Assembly: GCF_010015445.1 (NCBI RefSeq)
Contig: NC_053112.1
Coordinates: 8,330,403-8,394,402 of the forward strand
DNA from: Perca fluviatilis
Lineage: Eukaryota > Chordata > Actinopteri > Perciformes > Percidae
Reading direction: 5' to 3'
Length of the DNA: 64,000 nt
Shown: in pieces, positions 25,378 to 37,252 of the stretch
How positions within the stretch are numbered: position 1 is the stretch's first letter
How the letters are laid out: each line of letters begins with the position of its first letter
Notes under the pieces: model-generated
What the model was told of the DNA's origin: nothing
The model's database searches: none
The model's input: the letters and a program-made list of their open reading frames with translations, nothing else
Position numbers and translations under genes: made by a program

Positions 25378-25452
25378 TTCATGCTGACTCACTGAAATAT
25401 CTTACTGGGACACTTGATGGAACTGAGCCATCGTTAAGGTTATCAATGTCAG

Positions 25453-25490
25453 CTGTGCTTTTCCTAATATGACAAGTCAACATGTCTGCT
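25453..25490 (-). repeat. Right 38-bp inverted repeat flanking the minisatellite
   Basis: Reverse complement of 18801-18838 with two mismatches. It is separated from the array end by about 75 bases. Confidence 0.9.
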
Positions 25491-26460
25491 GTTAGAAGGT
25501 CCATAGTCAGGGCTCTCAAGTTTTGAAGACAGACATCTGAAATATTACAGTCCAGGGGTTTATTAATTTATTAAAATTAATGAATGTATCCTTGAGGTGA
25601 ATAATTGTCATATGTACATTTAAGGAGGTTTCTTTCTCAACAAAAGATGCAAAAGAGGAGGGAAGAGTAAATGATGCCTATAGGCTACATGTGTGCTGAC
25701 TCAGATATAATTAGAAAATCTGATCCAAAGGAGAATAAATAGTTGAAAGCAATACCGAATGCCTGAGAGCCTTATTGTAATATATTCCATTATGTTTTTA
25801 TATTTGGATTGTAATCTATGTTTCCCTTTACATAAAGCTCAGCATATTGATTCAGAAAAAGCTAGAAATAGGTGCATACAAATTCACCAGAATGCAGGAA
25901 ATGAAGTGTTTAATGTCATAGGTCGCCACACAAATCTGGAAACAAACCCTGTCCTTTGGGTTGCCAGGCCAGTTATGATTAGACCAAATGTTGGTGCCAT
26001 CTAACTAACATCTACAGACTGGGCAGCTAAAATGAACATACACTGGTTATTAACAAGCTGGGCAAGCTGATCGCTGTTCTGCATTGCATTCAGTTTATTT
26101 AAAAGGGTCTGGGCTAAGTCCCGATTCTACTCAAGTCCTAGAGACACCCCTGCTAAAAACCAGATGGAATTAATAAATAAAAGTGCTGCTGTGAAAAAAG
26201 TAAATAATCAGAGGTGGTAAGTGACCAAATATTTAAGTTTCAAGTGTTGTAGGCTACATGAGAATTGTTTTTGTGTATTTATTTAGTAAGTTTGTATTTT
26301 CAGGGCAAATTTATCTGAGGTTTTAGTCAAATTTTACACACATTTTTTTTTCACAATTTATAGTTTGTACAATCAAAACAAAAACAAATGGTCATACCAC
26401 AATGTAATTACATGTAGAGCTGCAAAGACTAATCAATAGTTGTCAACTATTAAATTAACC
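25491..26460. other. No gene seen, includes a receptor-intron fragment
   Basis: 25535-25650 is an inverted, diverged copy of 11236-11366 (unit A intron 1). The open frame 25759-26004 has no recognisable motif. The rest is AT-rich. Confidence 0.4.
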
Positions 26461-28564
26461 CTTTCCTATGTTACAAGCTTTTTACAACATAAAAAGATCA
26501 ATAACTATGATTACCATACTCCTTAATGTAAATAAACAATATTTATTGCATTTTTAAATAAACTTGTTTCTTATTTACCTTGTTGTCGCCATCTTTCCCC
26601 CCCTAAAAATGAACCAAAGATAATAAAAAGCACTGGTACCGATGAGTGAGAACAGATGTGTGTAAGGAGAGGACCAGCAGGGGGCGCTGCAGCACTGAGA
26701 ATCTCAGCATTTCTTTTTGGTTTTCAGCTTTATGAAGATGCATTTTCCAGCTGATCCGAGAGGCTTTTTAAAGACTTTATTTAGCTTTAAGAAGAAGGAT
26801 ATACAAATAGAATAGTTAAAAAGGTAAAGTACATACACAAATACATTAAAAATATCACAAATACATCCATAAAGATACATGGTGCTGGTGTTTTGTAACA
26901 AATGTATGCGGTTAAGAGAAAAGCAGCTTGAGCATGTAGGCATTTAAAAATAAGATTTAAGGTGGAATAAGTTCTACAGTTGAACATTAAGTTTGGCTTC
27001 GTACATCCAAGTATGAATCAGATAAATACAATATGTTTTAACAAAGTGCAACATAAACAAAAGCCAAAAGAAAGTGCAGCAAATAAAATCCTGCGTCATC
27101 ATACAGCAGTTCTGTTCACTAATTGTCATTTCAAGTCACTTTGGATAGTTTTAAATGATAGAAAGCAGCTTTCGTTATGTCCCTGATATGTTTTTGGAAT
27201 AATGGATTGTATGAGTTCGACAATCGACTTGTGTGGACTTCACCAGAACACCAGAACTAAACAGAGGTATGTGCACTGGCTGAATTAACACGACTTTTAT
27301 GCATTTCTTTCACATCTACTGCAGTCATATTCACTGTGTTCACTCAGAAGGAATCAGTTCACATGGCTAGGCACTTGTAATGACATCTCCAACATGTTCA
27401 GAGGCTAAAAGCTCGTTTAAAACCTGCCCCGTTTCAGCCTCCTGGGTGCTAACTGGAGCAGGAGGAGAACTCGGTGTAGGCAACGCTGATTAGTTTAGTT
27501 TTCTCGCTACTGACAGACCTCCGTGACCACAAACAACAGAGCTACGTGTTGAATTATTTTCTCCTTTAAGAGTCCCAACTCACGGTGAGGTTAAGGCCAC
27601 AGACGGTAAAAATAAGGGCCAAAGCTTCTAGGTGATCTAACCCGGGTTAAGGTGTGAGATTCAAGTTACTTTGAATGTTGTTAAAGGATGGAAAGCAGCG
27701 TTCTTTATGTCCCTGATATTAAGAGTCCCAACCTAACCCGGGTTAAGGTGGATACATACATATGCTAAGCTATAAAAATAGAGAAGTAAAACGTACAATA
27801 GGCAAGTAGGAGAACATCAAAATACTCCATTAAAAGTACCTTACAGTTGTATTGAAGTACAGCATAGTTACAGTACATGCAGGAATACCCCGGGTACTAA
27901 AAGGAGTCCTCTCCGTCTGGTAACTAAATGACAACTAATAAAAATATGGGTCTTAAGCACGGGCGTTGTGTCTGTCGCCTCCCCCAAGGGGACGTAATGC
28001 AATGCATTGTGGGGGAAAGGAGAATCATAGCAAACCTCTGTAAAATAGTACCTACTTTTTCATATTATATTCTGTTTTGTGATACCCAACAACATCAAAT
28101 ACAACGGAAAACAGTTTACATTTATTTACCAACAAGCAAGTTGCACAAATTTGTTGGCCTTTAAATCAATATTTGTGTAAAATGTGTAAAATGTTTGATT
28201 TCTTTAGTGAGCAGCCGTGTAATAAACCATCCTGGATGTTGTTAATATGATTTTGTTCGGGGGCTTATTGTTGACCAGCTCAGAAGATTTATGTAAAGAT
28301 CCTTTTCTAATACTGAATCAGGACCAAAAGGACTCCTTATTATGATCCAGGTTGTGTCTGAGTTGTGTAAAACCTTTATCTGCATCTATTCTAATACTGC
28401 ATCTGTCATTGTTGGGTCTTGGGGGAATTACTGGTATTGTTGGGGCTTTTTATAAACTATAGAGTGTGGTCTAGACCTACTCTATCTGTAAAGTGTCCTG
28501 AGATAACTCTTGTTAGTATTTGATAATATAAATAAAGTTGAATTCAAGCTCTCAGAGAGGTTTC
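26461..28564 (-). other. 3' region of receptor unit B
   Basis: It matches the unit A (4281-4980, 7740-8210) and unit C (50290-51480, inverted) 3' regions. It contains a minus-strand AATAAA at 26781-26776 in the conserved context. Open frames within (26704-26943, 27928-28164) show no domain. Confidence 0.5.
26776..26781 (-). terminator. Conserved AATAAA poly(A) signal, unit B
   Basis: Same context as in units A and C, about 1.8 kb past the unit B stop codon. Confidence 0.45.
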
Positions 28565-28713
28565 CTACAGTAAGACGTTTCCATTTCCTGCAGCTCTCTC
28601 CAGGTCTTCATCTCCTTTTGCTGCTTCCATGTTCAGGTTTTTCATCTCACATCCATTCCCTGCTGTCTCTGGTTCTTGCTCCTTCCTTCCTCTGAGCCTC
28701 TCGATGCAACTCT
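28565..28713 (-). CDS. Unit B exon 5, cytoplasmic tail
   Basis: Acceptor TTCTCAG, then SCIERLRGRKEQEPE...NGNVLL and TAG. The length is 149 bp, as in units A and C, and the sequence is nearly the same although the B IgV exon is quite diverged. That points to gene conversion or constraint on the 3' end. Confidence 0.7.
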
Positions 28714-31700
28714 CTGAGAAAAAGAAAAGCAGTTTGCAGAACTTGTTAAAACAATTATGTTTTTTATATTTAAAGTTGCACGTTACTTGTATAGCATTCT
28801 GTTGTGTTGCCGTGTGCGTTATTGAGAACGTAAGCGCACAATTTTATGTCCATGCTGGTGCTGCATGTATCTTTGTTTGTGTAGTTAACATAACAGTATT
28901 TTCTTTATTATAGTTCAGGATTGCATGCTTATGTCTACTGTAATGCTAGGAGCTTACTGCAAATATGTCATCCAGAAACAATAGTTAATACTTTGATTGA
29001 TGGATGTATGTTAGTACAGTGTTGTATATTCCTTAATTACAATCCTGCTGAGGATTAGTTCAGCTGATGCTCTCACGATGCTGTCGCTGGTTTAATTGTT
29101 GAATCATTTCACCGTGCCATTCACGCTGCTGGTCTATCACATGACTACTGTACCTGTAGGTTTCCTTTATTTTCATGACTATTTACATTGTAGATTCTCA
29201 CTGAAGGCATCAAAACTATGAATGAACACATATGGAATTATGTACTTGACAAAAAAGTGTGAAATAACTGAAAACATGTCTTATATTTTAGATTCTTCAA
29301 AGTAGCCACCCTTTGCTTTTTTTGATAACTCTGCAAACCCTTGGTGTTCTCTCAATGAGCTTCATGAGGTAGTCACCTGAAATGGTTTTTACCTTCACAG
29401 GTGTGCTTTGTCAGGGGTTAATTAGTGGATTTTTTTTCCCTATTAATAAAAAGCAAAGGGTGGCTACTTCAAGAATCTAAAATATAAGACATTTTTCAGT
29501 TATTTCACACTTTTTTGTTAAGTACATAATTCCATATGTGTTCATTCATAGTTTTGATGCCTTCAGTGAGAATCTACAATGTAAATAGGCATGAAAATAA
29601 AAAGGAAACACATTGAATGAGATGGTGTGTCCAAACTTTTGGCCTGTAGCTGTTATGTTCATTTGTGGTCTTAGAGCGCCATCTAGTGGCCAATAGATGT
29701 TACTGCACAATGAAACCTACAGCGTATTCTTTACTACATTGCAATTTACAGATTCCCATTACTATCCAGTATTATTTGGTTGTTTGCACAGCAACTATTT
29801 ATTGCATAGCAATTATGTATATTGCATATAATGATGTATATTGCAGTGAGTTGTAATCTGTATATATGTGTATTCGTTATGTACAGGTTATATTTACATA
29901 TTCTGTAAAAGTAACGTAAAAAGTTACTTTCCACAGGGGGTAACTAATTAAACTACCGGATTACTTTATTTAAGAAACAACGAGTAACGAGCAAACATTA
30001 CTTTTTAAAAGTAACTTCCCCAACACTGTTAAGGAGTAAATGTACCGAGTTATTTTCCCCACTGATAATAAAATGCTGTAAAGTAGTAACTTACGGATGA
30101 CTCCACGTTTCACCAGGAGAAGAAGAAGAACACCAACAACACCACAGACAATGGGAACCACTGTTTTCCAGTCAGATTCCTCCTTTGCAGAGCCTGAAGA
30201 AAGATCAGACAGAGTTGAGTTTAGAAGGACAGTTTCCAAAGGTGATCCAGGGTTTATCAACATACACATCCACTGTCACAATCTCCCTGTCAGTGTTGGA
30301 GTAATGAGTTACAAAAGTAACGCAATTACAGTAATTTAAACCTTTTTGCTGCAACGCAGTATCACGCATTACTAATGACGTTTCGGTAATATTATACCTG
30401 TTACCATCTCAGTAACGTGAGTTACAACGCATTTTAACGCAACATTTTTTGGGTTTTTTTGTTTTTAAAGAACTCACCAACACGCGAAACATTTCTTCAC
30501 AGGAAAAAAAAAAAAAGTCTGCGAGTATTATTTCCTGTTGCTGTGTTCGATGGCTGAGATGACTGCAGAGACAGCTACAGTACAGGCCAAAAGTTTGGAC
30601 ACACCTTCTCATTCAATGTGTTTCCTTTTTATTTTCATGACTATTTACATTGATTCTTCAAAGTAGCCACCCTTTGCTTTTTTATTAATAAGGGAAATAA
30701 TTCCACTAATGAACCCTGACAAAGCACACCTGTGAAGGTAAAACCATTTCAGGTGACTACCTCATGAAGCTCATTGAGAGAACACCAAGGGTTTGCAGAG
30801 TTATCAAAAAAAGCAAAGGGTGGCTACTTTGAAGAATCTAAAATATAAGACATGTTTTCAGTTATTTCACACTTTTTTGTTAAGTACATAATTCCATATG
30901 TGTTCATTCATAGTTTTGATGCCTTCAGTGAGAATCTACAATGTAAATAGTCATGAAAATAAAAAGGAAACACATTGAATGAGGTGTGTCCAAACTTTTG
31001 GCCTGTACTGTACATTTGCGAGATGAACTTCATTTTCAGGAGTTATTACGCTGCGTTGAAGCGAGCTGTCCCGTCTCTGTCCCCGTGGTCAGAACCAGAA
31101 CCAGAGACGGGACGGGACAACATCTGCGTCCCAACAGGAGACGGTACGTCAGCGCAGACAGCACTGTGTCTGAGCTGCTGACAGATAAACATGTTGGGAA
31201 TTAATGTTTAGGTTTGCTACACGTACATATCATTGCATTTTATCAGCAGTGGAAAGTAACTATACTGTACTTCAATACAACTGTAAGGTACTTTTAATGG
31301 AGTATTTTCATTTTCTCCTACTTGCCTATTGTACGTTTTTCTTCTGTTTTTATAGCTTTAGTTACTTTACATATTCATATTAATTAGGCCGACCTATACT
31401 GTTGGTCCCTGATGGAAAACACATCAGAAGAGATCAGTACCAGAACCACTGGAGCAGGACGTCCTGTGTGCACATCGTGATGTTGATGCTACAACGATGT
31501 ACCGTGCTGCTCTAGTGCAGCGTTGAAATTTATAGTTCTGATGTAAACGTTATGCATGAATTTAAAACTATTGGGTACAGACTTCTAGACAACTGATCAG
31601 ACATTTACCAGGACTGGTAGCTGGAGGTCTAGTTGTGGTTGGATCATTTCTCTTCGTCTCGCTCACTTGGCCTTTGGGTACTGTAAACAAAATTAAAAAT

Positions 31701-33260
31701 GTAATAAATATAGTTCTCAGTACGTGGAAAAAACGACCAAAATGTGTTCTAGTAGTCAAAGCTGTCTGTGCCCGTTATCTAAACTGGACAGTTTACACGA
31801 GAAGATATCCAGTATTAAAAGACTCTTAAAACACCCACACAGGTGTTCTCAGTTTTCATTTAGAGCATGCAACTAGGACTACAGTTGAAAATTAGCCGAC
31901 TGGCTAACACTGGCGCATTTACAGAAATGTTGATTAATGTGCATTTTCCTAATATAAATAAATAAATCTTCTTCTTCTTCTTCTTCTTCTTCTTCAAGGT
32001 CTTAAATCAGGGCCTTTATTGGGATATCCTGAAATCAGACAACACTTTTAGAATCTGAATCAAACTAATAACTCAGCATGCTTACCAACAGTGATGTTAA
32101 TAACAGAAGGGGCTGTCAGGTCTGGGACGTAGACTTTATATGGACCACTATCAGACAGAGTTACTGAGGAGATCTTCAGAGTCACGATGCCTCTGATCAG
32201 GTCTTCATGGTGGAGAGTTGTTCTGTCTCTGTATCGATCCATCTGGTCATCCAGGTGATCCGTTCCCCGTCGATAGCAGTGGACATCACCATAGCTGCTG
32301 AGGTCGAGTCTCGCCACATCGAAGGTGTAGAATGACAAGTCGACGGGGGGGTCCAGACCACACTGTATAATGACATCATCTCCTTCTGCTGCCTCTATGG
32401 TCTGAGGACAGGTGAGACGATGCTCTCCTGGAGAAACAGACATAACATTCACACAGCTTTAACACCTCTGAAGGACCAGAGTTGATGGTTTACATTCAGT
32501 TCTCCAACTATTCCTAAAATGAAGAATGTGCTGCTCCACCTCAACAATATATTTAATGGATCAACTGGGACAGTTTGATATGTCAAGTTGAATAAAATAA
32601 GTTAAAATAAAGAGCAATAAAAAGACACATCACATGAAACCTATAGTCCACATATAGTCTATAAAAATAGGTTTTAAGAAGTGATCTAAAAGATCTGATT
32701 TTGTTAGTCTGCAGTTATTGTCATTCACCAATCTGTATAAAACAGTAAAGTCATAAACTGACCCACAACAGGACATTATATAGACAGAGACATTATTTAG
32801 GGTCACAGCCTCATGAAACTTTACAAACACCAGCTAGAGACTGAGGGCCTTTAGAGGAGCTCTGCTTTTCCTTTAGGTCTACTGACAGTAAGAGGGTTTC
32901 TGAGCAGAACTGAAGTGCTTGTCATCCAATAGCTGAAAAATATCATTCTTGAGATTTGAGAGCTCCAAAATGTTAAAGTTGTTGATACACAGTGCTGAGC
33001 TGCATCTCAAATTAATCTTCAGGTTCCCAGCTTTCAGATCATATATCTTCTAAGTGGTATCTACTGTTGACCTGCTACTCCACTGCTAAATGCCATGTTG
33101 CAATAATCAATAGTTACCAATTATTGTCAATAAGAAGCAGACTCATAAGAAGTAGTATCCTAAACTATGGAAACTCACCCAAGGTAGTTTTGGAAAACAG
33201 CAAAATAGCTACAAGAGTCTTCATATTAATCAAGTCCAGGAGAGAAGTTAGAGTTTTCAT
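28565..33260 (-). CDS. Receptor unit B: single-IgV type I membrane receptor, apparently intact
   Basis: Five exons join in one frame: 33260-33179 (signal peptide MKTLTSLLDLINMKTLVAI...), 32427-32086 (IgV), 31680-31609 (Thr/Pro-rich stalk, NDPTTTRPPATSP), 30193-30095 (transmembrane, TVVPIVCGVVGVLLLLLV then KR), 28713-28565 (charged tail, TAG at 28567-28565). The sum is 744 bp, 247 aa, all junctions phase 1 with GT/AG. The Ig domain has butyrophilin/MOG-like landmarks (EGDDVIIQCGLDPP, YRDRTTLHHEDL, LSDSGPY) but Val replaces the expected second Cys and the core Trp. The tail has no Tyr. It is probably a surface receptor or ligand of immune type; ligand and signalling are unknown. MITEs lie in introns 3 and 4. 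Confidence 0.7.
29150..29650. mobile_element. Foldback MITE family 2, degraded copy (unit B intron 4)
   Basis: Long inverted arms around 'AAGTAGCCACCCTTTGC' and 'GCAAAGGGTGGCTACTT'. The right end GGCCTGTAG is present, and the left end is eroded (CTGTACCTGTAGG). Same family as 30578-31010. Confidence 0.75.
30095..30193 (-). CDS. Unit B exon 4, transmembrane
   Basis: 33 codons: GSAKEESDWK, an 18-20 residue hydrophobic helix, then KRGVI. Acceptor TTCTTCAG and donor GTAAGT. It belongs to a different exon 4 subtype from units A and C (which start DGENRKTARA) and to the same subtype as unit D. Confidence 0.7.
30578..31010. mobile_element. 433-bp foldback MITE family 2, complete (unit B intron 3)
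   Basis: The ends CAGTACAGGCCAAAAGTTTG and its inverse are flanked by TA (30576-30577, 31011-31012). Nearly the whole element is self-complementary. The TA target suggests Tc1/mariner-type movement. No coding sequence. Confidence 0.9.
31609..31680 (-). CDS. Unit B exon 3, stalk
   Basis: 24 codons, VPKGQVSETKRNDPTTTRPP then ATSP. The Thr/Pro content suggests an O-glycosylated stalk. It is shorter than the 28-codon exon of A and C but in the same phase. Confidence 0.65.
31968..31995 (+). repeat. (CTT)n microsatellite
   Basis: About nine CTT units in unit B intron 2. Confidence 0.9.
32086..32427 (-). CDS. Unit B exon 2, IgV-like domain
   Basis: The exon is bounded by acceptor CTCCAG and donor GTAAGC, 342 bp, open throughout. 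Strand landmarks: B strand VIIQC (first canonical Cys kept), C strand FYTFDVARLDL (core Trp position is Val), C' DVHCYRRG (extra Cys), D RDRTTL, F SDSGPYKVYVP (second canonical Cys is Val). An NIT sequon lies at the end. The extra Cys in C' or in LTCPQ could pair with the B-strand Cys; this is inference. Confidence 0.75.
33179..33260 (-). CDS. Unit B exon 1, signal peptide
   Basis: 82 bp from ATG to donor G|GTGAGT. MKTLTSLLDLINMKTLVAIL then LFSKTTLG. It is the most diverged of the six copies but has identical length and phase. Confidence 0.7.
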
Positions 33261-33306
33261 GCTGATACAACCTATCACTACAGTAGTTATAGAGCGAATG
33301 GGAAAG

Positions 33307-33393
33307 AGCAGCCAGACGTGCACTCGGCGTGAGAGTCGTGCACGTCTGGCTGCTGTTTACGTGCACGACTCTCCCCTCGTGCACGTCTGGCTG
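33307..33393. promoter_or_regulatory. Overlapping inverted repeats just upstream of unit B
   Basis: The 17-base arms 33307-33323 and 33338-33354 (AGCAGCCAGACGTGCAC and inverse) are perfect. A second pair, 33331-33343 and 33361-33373 (GAGAGTCGTGCAC and inverse), overlaps the first. A further GTGCACGTCTGGCTG lies at 33379-33393. It sits 47-133 bases before the unit B ATG, so it is promoter or 5'UTR. Confidence 0.7.
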
Positions 33394-33423
33394 GGCGTGT
33401 CAGCCCGAGGAAAGCTCATTGAC

Positions 33424-33467
33424 ATATATAAAAGGAAAGCTTTGAGTGAAAGCTTCTCAGCCAATCA
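33424..33467. promoter_or_regulatory. TATA-like and CCAAT motifs
   Basis: TATATAAAAGG (33424 on) and CCAATCAG (33461 on). Read on the minus strand, CCAAT lies upstream of TATATA, and both precede unit B by 165-205 bases, a plausible core promoter. The TATA match is better on the plus strand, so orientation is uncertain. Confidence 0.4.
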
Positions 33468-33949
33468 GCGGCTTCTACCCCACGTGCCAACAGGCTGCAT
33501 CGTCACCAGCAAATGATCCAATGAAATGAATGACGTTTGCGCTAGTGATGGGCGAACGAAGCCTTGTGAAATTTAGTAACTCTAAACCTTCTTTTATTGC
33601 TTTTGGTAAGGAAACGGAACAGTAGCCTACATCAAAACCATCTATCATTAAAAAAAATAAGAAAGCTGCTAAAACCAGGCACGGCGTTATGGGTGGGCCT
33701 CACGGGCCTAGGCGCACCCACTTTTCAACAGGCCCACCCAAAACATTTCCTAAAAAAACATGAATTAATTAATATATTATAATTTGTTGAAGAATTATTA
33801 AAAATCGGCAAATAATCTCATAATTTGTGCTAAAATTGTCTTAATGTTTAGTTTTCAAAAACAATTTAAAAAAAACTGGTCATGTCTATTTTTATGTTTC
33901 TGCGCAAGTTCAGCAGACAGGTTCGGATCGGATGTAGCTTGTAGGTATG

Positions 33950-33976
33950 CTAGGCTAGGCTAGGCTAGGCTAGGCT
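33950..33976 (+). repeat. GGCTA pentamer tandem repeat
   Basis: About five units of TAGGC. Confidence 0.85.
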
Positions 33977-35935
33977 AGCTCCCAGTGATCTGAGAGTGTG
34001 AAAATCATTTCCAGTAAAGGACAAGGTTGCAACAGTCGTTGTATAGGTACCTTAAACGTGCACGAACGGTCTCAGAGTCATCGCTGCCACCGCAGGATGC
34101 TAGCACCGGCTAGCGCGACCAGCGCGACCAGCGCCGGTGCTAGTCCCTCTGCCTCGCGAGTGGATGATATAGCCCCTATGGATATAGTCCTGTGGATCGG
34201 TCTTCCGTGGATGAGCCCGCAACTCAACCAGTGCTAAAGTATCCGGTCACTTCTTCTGCTGAGTTTAATTGTGTAGGACCGCCAGAGGATAACAGTAAGG
34301 TATGTGAAGGCTACTCTGCCTGTATTGAATTATGTCGTTATATGAGATATTAAAATAATCAATTCATAACCCGCTACAGAGCTGCAGGCGCAGTTCTATT
34401 TCTATAACAGCTTGTTACTGTTGTCAAGTTGTTTTTCCCTCATGGTTTTCTCTTGTTATGGCCAATAATGCTTTAGGGCTATTAATGCGATTTATTTATT
34501 TTTGTTAAACATGTTGTAACATGAATCATCACACTAAATTAAGGAAATAACTTGAGTCGTGTTTTACATGACAGATGACGTTGTCAATGAACACGTTCTG
34601 TGGCCGAGTATTGATTGAAACTGTCGGGCAGTGTTGTTGATTTGTATATTGTTGAAAACTTAAAACAGTTGAAAAGAATTGTGAAATATTCGGCCTCATG
34701 TTATACGAGCAGAACTAAACCATGTTTTGGGGAAATATTAGATTCCTGACCACTTTAACAGTCTATAGGCCTTAGGTTAGGAGAGATGCGCTATAGCACA
34801 GCCAGGTATGGTGCGTATAATGGAGAGTCCAAACCCAGACAGCAAACAGTCATTGAAACTATGTTAAATCAACATTCCGTTGTCAACATTAAGTCATTGA
34901 AACAACATCAAATTCTGATGTTGATTCAACATCATTTTGCACCCTGTTTTAATATTGAAACAACGTTGAAATCCTGTCCATAGATCAACGGAATTTCAAT
35001 GGTATTTCAATTATCAGGAATATTGAAACAATGTTGAAATTTCAACTTAACTAAGGATCAACGTGATTTCAATGGAATTTCAATCATTATTAAGCCATAG
35101 AAAAGTATTGCTAGGCATACGAAAATGTAATGCCCTAAATTAAATAGCCTATAATGAATATCCTGCTTTATCTACAGCCAGGACTTTAAAAAGTGATGGA
35201 ACATTTGAAAGCTTTTATGCCTATAGCCTAGCCTAAAACACTGACCACACCACACTGTTTAAAGTAAAAACAAATTCATTTTATTAGCCTCTTATTTCAT
35301 TATTTGTCCTCTTTAGCATAGCTACAGTTCATGGTCCTCTGACGTCTGACTGCTTTGTCGTCCAGTCCATCCTGCCCGGTCTGACGCATAGCGCAGCAAC
35401 TGTTGCACAGCCTGGGCAAAAGTAAATTGGGTGACGGCGGCTGTCCCCATCTGCTGTGTAAGAGCATCTAAAACAGAAAATACAAGCACAATGCAAAAAA
35501 TGTGCCTTTAAGTTAAACAGAACACCCACAAATACACACTTGGAAACAAATTCATTAGGCCTAGTATTTTGCAATGATCGGATATAAGGCAATTTGTCCA
35601 GTGTTGTAGGCTAGCCTATCATGTTTTCCCTAAATTCAAATCACTTTTCAAAATTTAAGGTTACCTTTTTACTTGCTTCAGTCCCTCCGGCAGGTGATCT
35701 CTTTTCTTCCCTCTCCGCCTGGCATTTTCCTCTCTACAAACACATTACAACACAATTAGAGCAACAAATACTGTCACATCCTTGCCAAACATCAGTTCAA
35801 AATGGATTTTTAGGCTAAGACTAGCGCTAGCTAACGTTAGCTAGAATTAGCTAACATGACCGAATTCAAAATAATATCCAATAATTTCCTTGCCAAAACA
35901 TTTCCAACTTCACCTGTACCATATTCTAAGACTGT

Positions 35936-36028
35936 TATTGCTAGCTAACGCTAGCGAATGTTAGCTAACGCTAGCTAACGTTAGCTAACGCTAGCTAACG
36001 TTAGCTAACGCTAGCTAACATTAGCTAT
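35936..36028 (+). repeat. GCTAGCTAACGTTA tandem repeat
   Basis: About six 14-base units, partly self-complementary. Confidence 0.85.
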
Positions 36029-36229
36029 TTTTAAAAGTTGTCTGATGCAGAATCCAAAAGCATGATGGACACTAACCATCATGTTAACGAGTAACAGTAT
36101 TTGATTTAGTACAATTCATTCATATCGAACATTACATATTAAGCAAGCTTACCTGATCGTATTCGCCCCAAGAGTCCAGAACTGAAATGTGTCCGGTGCA
36201 GTACGTTGGTCTACCACCCGATGATCTCC

Positions 36230-36460
36230 CGGTCAACCAAAAATCAATGGCTTTTTCAATCATATTTCCCGGTCAACTATATATCAATGCTTTTTCAATC
36301 ATATTTCCCGGTCAACTATATATCAATGCATTTTCAATCATATTTCCCGGTCAACTATAAATCAATGCATTTTCAATCATATTTCCCGGTCAACTATATT
36401 TCGATGGCTTTTCAACAACAGGTCGTTTCCCGGTCAACTATAAATCAATAACTTTTCAAC
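36230..36460 (+). repeat. 39-bp tandem repeat, about 6 copies
   Basis: The phrase TTTCCCGGTCAACTAT recurs at intervals of 39 (GGTCAAC at 36271, 36310, 36349, 36388). The open frame 36206-36451 with a repeated 13-residue motif is a by-product, since 39 is a multiple of 3. Confidence 0.95.
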
Positions 36461-37227
36461 ACATTGGCAATATCGCCCAGTAAACCAAATATCAATGCTT
36501 AATCAATCATAAAGATAACTACAGATCAATGTTGTTCCAATGTTGTTGCCATCAACATTAATAACGTCAGGTTTCATCGATATTGTAATGGTGATTCAAC
36601 ATTTATTTTGCATTGAAATTTCAATATCAACCATAATGATGATTCCGATGGAAAATCAATATTTATTCAATGTTGGGTTGCTGTCTGGGAAGCGCTCTTC
36701 TTTTGGTCAGAACCAAGGAGAGCGATCGCGGATAGGTCCGTCCTTTACAACGAAACTTTTTACAATGCAACAACATATAAATAGCATCAAGCTATTACAA
36801 TCTTTATTATGTAAGCACATATAATATATATAATATAACAGTAGCCTATATTAGCCAGTCATTTGTATTAGGTTAAACAGGGATTTGATAACGTTTTTAA
36901 TTTAAGGCCCACCCACAATTGGTCTGGCCCATCCAAAACTGGAATCCTGGCGCCGTGCCTGGCTAAAACCATTCAGTTATGCTCTATTTTTAATGTATTT
37001 ATTTGACTCCCCCTGGCTCTGCTCTTGACTAATGTTTTTTTCTGTATTAATGACTCTGTTTTTTTTGTTCTTACTGTTTGTATCATAAATATTAAATATA
37101 AAAAGCCTTGTGAAGCCTCTGCATTCCTCTGAAGCTTCTTCCTGATTGTATCGCAAAATGATCCGAAGCCAACACAGTGACATCTAGTGCTTACAACATG
37201 AAAGGTCCAGGTACCGACCTGCATATG

Positions 37228-37252
37228 GTGTGTGTGTGTGTGTGTGTGTGTG
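37228..37252 (+). repeat. (GT)n microsatellite
   Basis: About 12 GT units. Confidence 0.9.

Larger units (their letters stand above)
34834..36689. mobile_element. Nested 1.86-kb element with CCCAGACAGCAA ends
   Basis: CCCAGACAGCAA at the left is mirrored by TTGCTGTCTGGG at the right. Sub-terminal regions are full of ATTGAAAC/GTTGAAAT-type motifs. No clear target duplication or transposase. Superfamily not assigned. Confidence 0.6.
33676..36961. mobile_element. hAT-type element, 3.3 kb, with nested repeats
   Basis: The ends CAGGCACGGCG and CGCCGTGCCTG are inverted, and GCTAAAAC is duplicated exactly on both sides (33668-33675, 36962-36969). An 8-bp duplication with CAGG-type ends is diagnostic of hAT. 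No transposase frame is open. A second element with its own inverted ends (34834-36689) appears nested inside. Confidence 0.85.

Noticed and set aside
36206..36451. 81-codon repeat protein with a SYFPVNY motif
   Set aside because: The frame exists only because the 39-bp tandem unit is divisible by three. It lies in a transposon and its ends are arbitrary.
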